This document shows positions 3,761 to 5,088 of a DNA stretch of 5,088 nucleotides, in pieces. Under the pieces are notes generated by a model. It worked only from the letters and a program-made list of their open reading frames with translations. It was not told the DNA's origin and searched no databases. The stretch lies in NCBI GenBank assembly GCA_001774505.1, contig MFAF01000095.1, forward strand, positions 1,926 to 7,013, given 5' to 3'. The number at the start of each line of letters is the position of its first letter. The first letter of the stretch is position 1. This DNA is from Candidatus Coatesbacteria bacterium RBG_13_66_14 (GTDB lineage: Bacteria; RBG-13-66-14). A program made the translations under genes and the position numbers.

Positions 3761-5088
3761 CTATTTCCCGTCCACATCCTCCCGGGCGCGGCCAAGTTTA
3801 TCGCGGAGCGTTTTTCGGTCAATGTCGAGAATCTTGGCCGCCCGTGTCTTGTTCCCCCCGACCTCCTCCAGCACGTTCTTGACGTACTCCGCCTCAACCT
3901 CCGCCAGGGTGCGGTTCAGGCGCCCGCCGGACGGGACGCTGTAGCGCATGTGGGAGGGCAGGTCGGAGACGTCCAGCTTCTCCCCCTCGACCATGACCAT
4001 CAGGCGCTGGATCAGGTTCTCCAACTCCCTCACGTTGCCCGGCCAACTGTAGTTGACCAGGACCCGAAGCGCGTCGTCGCTGAAATCCGCCTTGGGCCGG
4101 TCGAGCTCCTGGGCGTACTTGCCGATGAAGTGGCGCGCCAGCAGCAGCACGTCCTCCCCGCGCTCGCGCAGCGGCGGGACGTCTATGTTGATCACGTTCA
4201 GCCGGTAGTAGAGGTCCTCGCGGAAGTGGCCCCGCTCCACCAGGACGCGCAGGTTCTTGTTGGTGGCGGTGAGGATGCGGATGTCTATCTTGCGGCTCTT
4301 GGCCGAACCGACCATGGAGACCTCCTTGTCCTGCAGCACCCGCAACAGCTTCACCTGCATGGCCAGGGAGGTCTCGCTTATCTCGTCCAGAAAGATCGTG
4401 CCGCCCTCGGCGGTCTGGAAAAACCCGGCCCGGGACTGGTTGGCCCCGGTGAACGCCCCCTTGACGTACCCGAAGAGCTCGCTCTCCAGGAGCCCCTCGG
4501 GGATTCCGCCGCAGTTCACCGGCACGAAGGTGGCCTGCGCCCGCGAGCCGTGGTAGTGGATGGCCCGGGCGACGAGCTCCTTGCCCGTGCCGGACTCCCC
4601 GGTGATGAGCACGGTGGCCGAGGTCCCGGCGGCCTTTCCTATCGCCTGAAAGACCTTTTTCATGACCTTGGATTCGCCCACGATACCGTAATCGTCGTGG
4701 GACACGAGGCGGCGGCGCCGGAAGGCCGCCCGCCGGAGGGAGAGCTTATCCAGGGACCGCCCCACCGCGGCGAAGAGCTCCTCGTCGGTGAACGGCTTGG
4801 GCAGGTACTCCTCCGCCCCGGTCTTGATGGCCTCCACCGCGCCCTCCACCGTCGCGTACCCGGTGATCATCATCACCTCGGTGTCGCGGTTGTTCTCCCG
4901 CACGTGGCGCACCAGTTCCAGCCCGGAGACGTTGGGCATGCGCAGGTCCGTTATCAGGAGGTCCACCGCGGTCCCGTCGAGGAGGCGGACGGCCTCGGCC
5001 ACGCTGCCGGCGGTGAATACCCGATACCCCTCGGCCGTCAGGGTACGCCTGAGCATCTCCAGGGTTTCCGGGGAATCGTCTACGACCA
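3761..5088 (-). CDS. Sigma-54-dependent NtrC/AtoC-family response regulator, N-terminus just beyond right edge
   Basis: This is a cytoplasmic two-component activator: phosphorylation by a partner histidine kinase (not in the window) should trigger ATP-driven opening of sigma-54 promoters. The frame stays open to the edge and begins VVDDSPETLE, the first strand and acidic pocket of a receiver domain, so only about 3-8 residues are missing; the ATG at 5056 is internal. Counting that Met as 1, the receiver has phospho-acceptor D37 (LLITDLRMP), T65 and K87 (LPKPF). The AAA+ domain has Walker A GESGTGKE (153-160), the sigma-54 loop GAFTGA (200-205), Walker B IFLDEI (221-226), FREDLYYRL (278-286) and WPGNVREL (338-345). 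A Fis-type helix-turn-helix covers about 383-425 (GNKTRAAKILDIDRKTLRDKL region). All key residues are intact. The nearest plausible target is the sigma-54 promoter at 3568-3584, though the true regulon is unknown. TAG at 3761-3763 ends it, followed by stem-loops and a terminator. Confidence 0.95.
   Translation of the reverse strand, partial: VVDDSPETLEMLRRTLTAEGYRVFTAGSVAEAVRLLDGTAVDLLITDLRMPNVSGLELVRHVRENNRDTEVMMITGYATVEGAVEAIKTGAEEYLPKPFTDEELFAAVGRSLDKLSLRRAAFRRRRLVSHDDYGIVGESKVMKKVFQAIGKAAGTSATVLITGESGTGKELVARAIHYHGSRAQATFVPVNCGGIPEGLLESELFGYVKGAFTGANQSRAGFFQTAEGGTIFLDEISETSLAMQVKLLRVLQDKEVSMVGSAKSRKIDIRILTATNKNLRVLVERGHFREDLYYRLNVINIDVPPLRERGEDVLLLARHFIGKYAQELDRPKADFSDDALRVLVNYSWPGNVRELENLIQRLMVMVEGEKLDVSDLPSHMRYSVPSGGRLNRTLAEVEAEYVKNVLEEVGGNKTRAAKILDIDRKTLRDKLGRAREDVDGK

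Overview
The window is about 60% GC and reads as an uncultured, probably anaerobic, Gram-negative-type bacterium. The basis is the gene content: a 2-hydroxyacyl-CoA dehydratase/double-cubane cluster protein family member (an oxygen-sensitive Fe-S family typical of anaerobes), a Thermotoga-like hexameric glutamate dehydrogenase, and a sigma-54 enhancer-binding response regulator. I cannot place it to phylum from sequence alone.

Layout from left to right. (1) 1-660, minus strand: the N-terminal 220 codons of the dehydratase/DCCP-like protein, running off the left edge. (2) 661-1283: a long divergent intergenic region. It holds a sigma-70-like promoter facing each way, a 10-codon leader reading frame on the minus strand preceded by a Shine-Dalgarno complementary to the 16S tail over 14 bases, and on the plus strand an untranslated leader with two stem-loops, the second ending in seven T's. 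(3) 1284-2537, plus strand: a complete glutamate dehydrogenase. (4) 2538-2826: a nested imperfect palindrome (2552-2633) that also supplies the likely terminator, then a second hairpin. (5) 2827-3513, minus strand: a 228-residue protein of unknown function with three copies of a Cys4 module (C-x2-C-x5-CTFP-x9/10-C followed by an acidic/aromatic tail). (6) 3514-3760: regulatory DNA with a near-consensus sigma-54 promoter facing the Cys4 gene and a strong terminator for the gene upstream of it. (7) 3761-5088, minus strand: an NtrC/AtoC-type response regulator with receiver, AAA+ and Fis-type HTH domains, missing only its first few residues at the right edge.

The most interesting unit is the right half. 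A phospho-dependent sigma-54 activator is followed on the same strand by its own terminator, then a textbook -24/-12 promoter, then the triple-Cys4 gene. The simplest reading is a dedicated two-component/sigma-54 switch for an undescribed metal- or Fe-S-binding protein. That gene also has a well-placed internal ribosome binding site that could yield a shorter two-module form. The left half is a divergent pair (DCCP-like reductase and glutamate dehydrogenase), each with an unusually long 5' leader.
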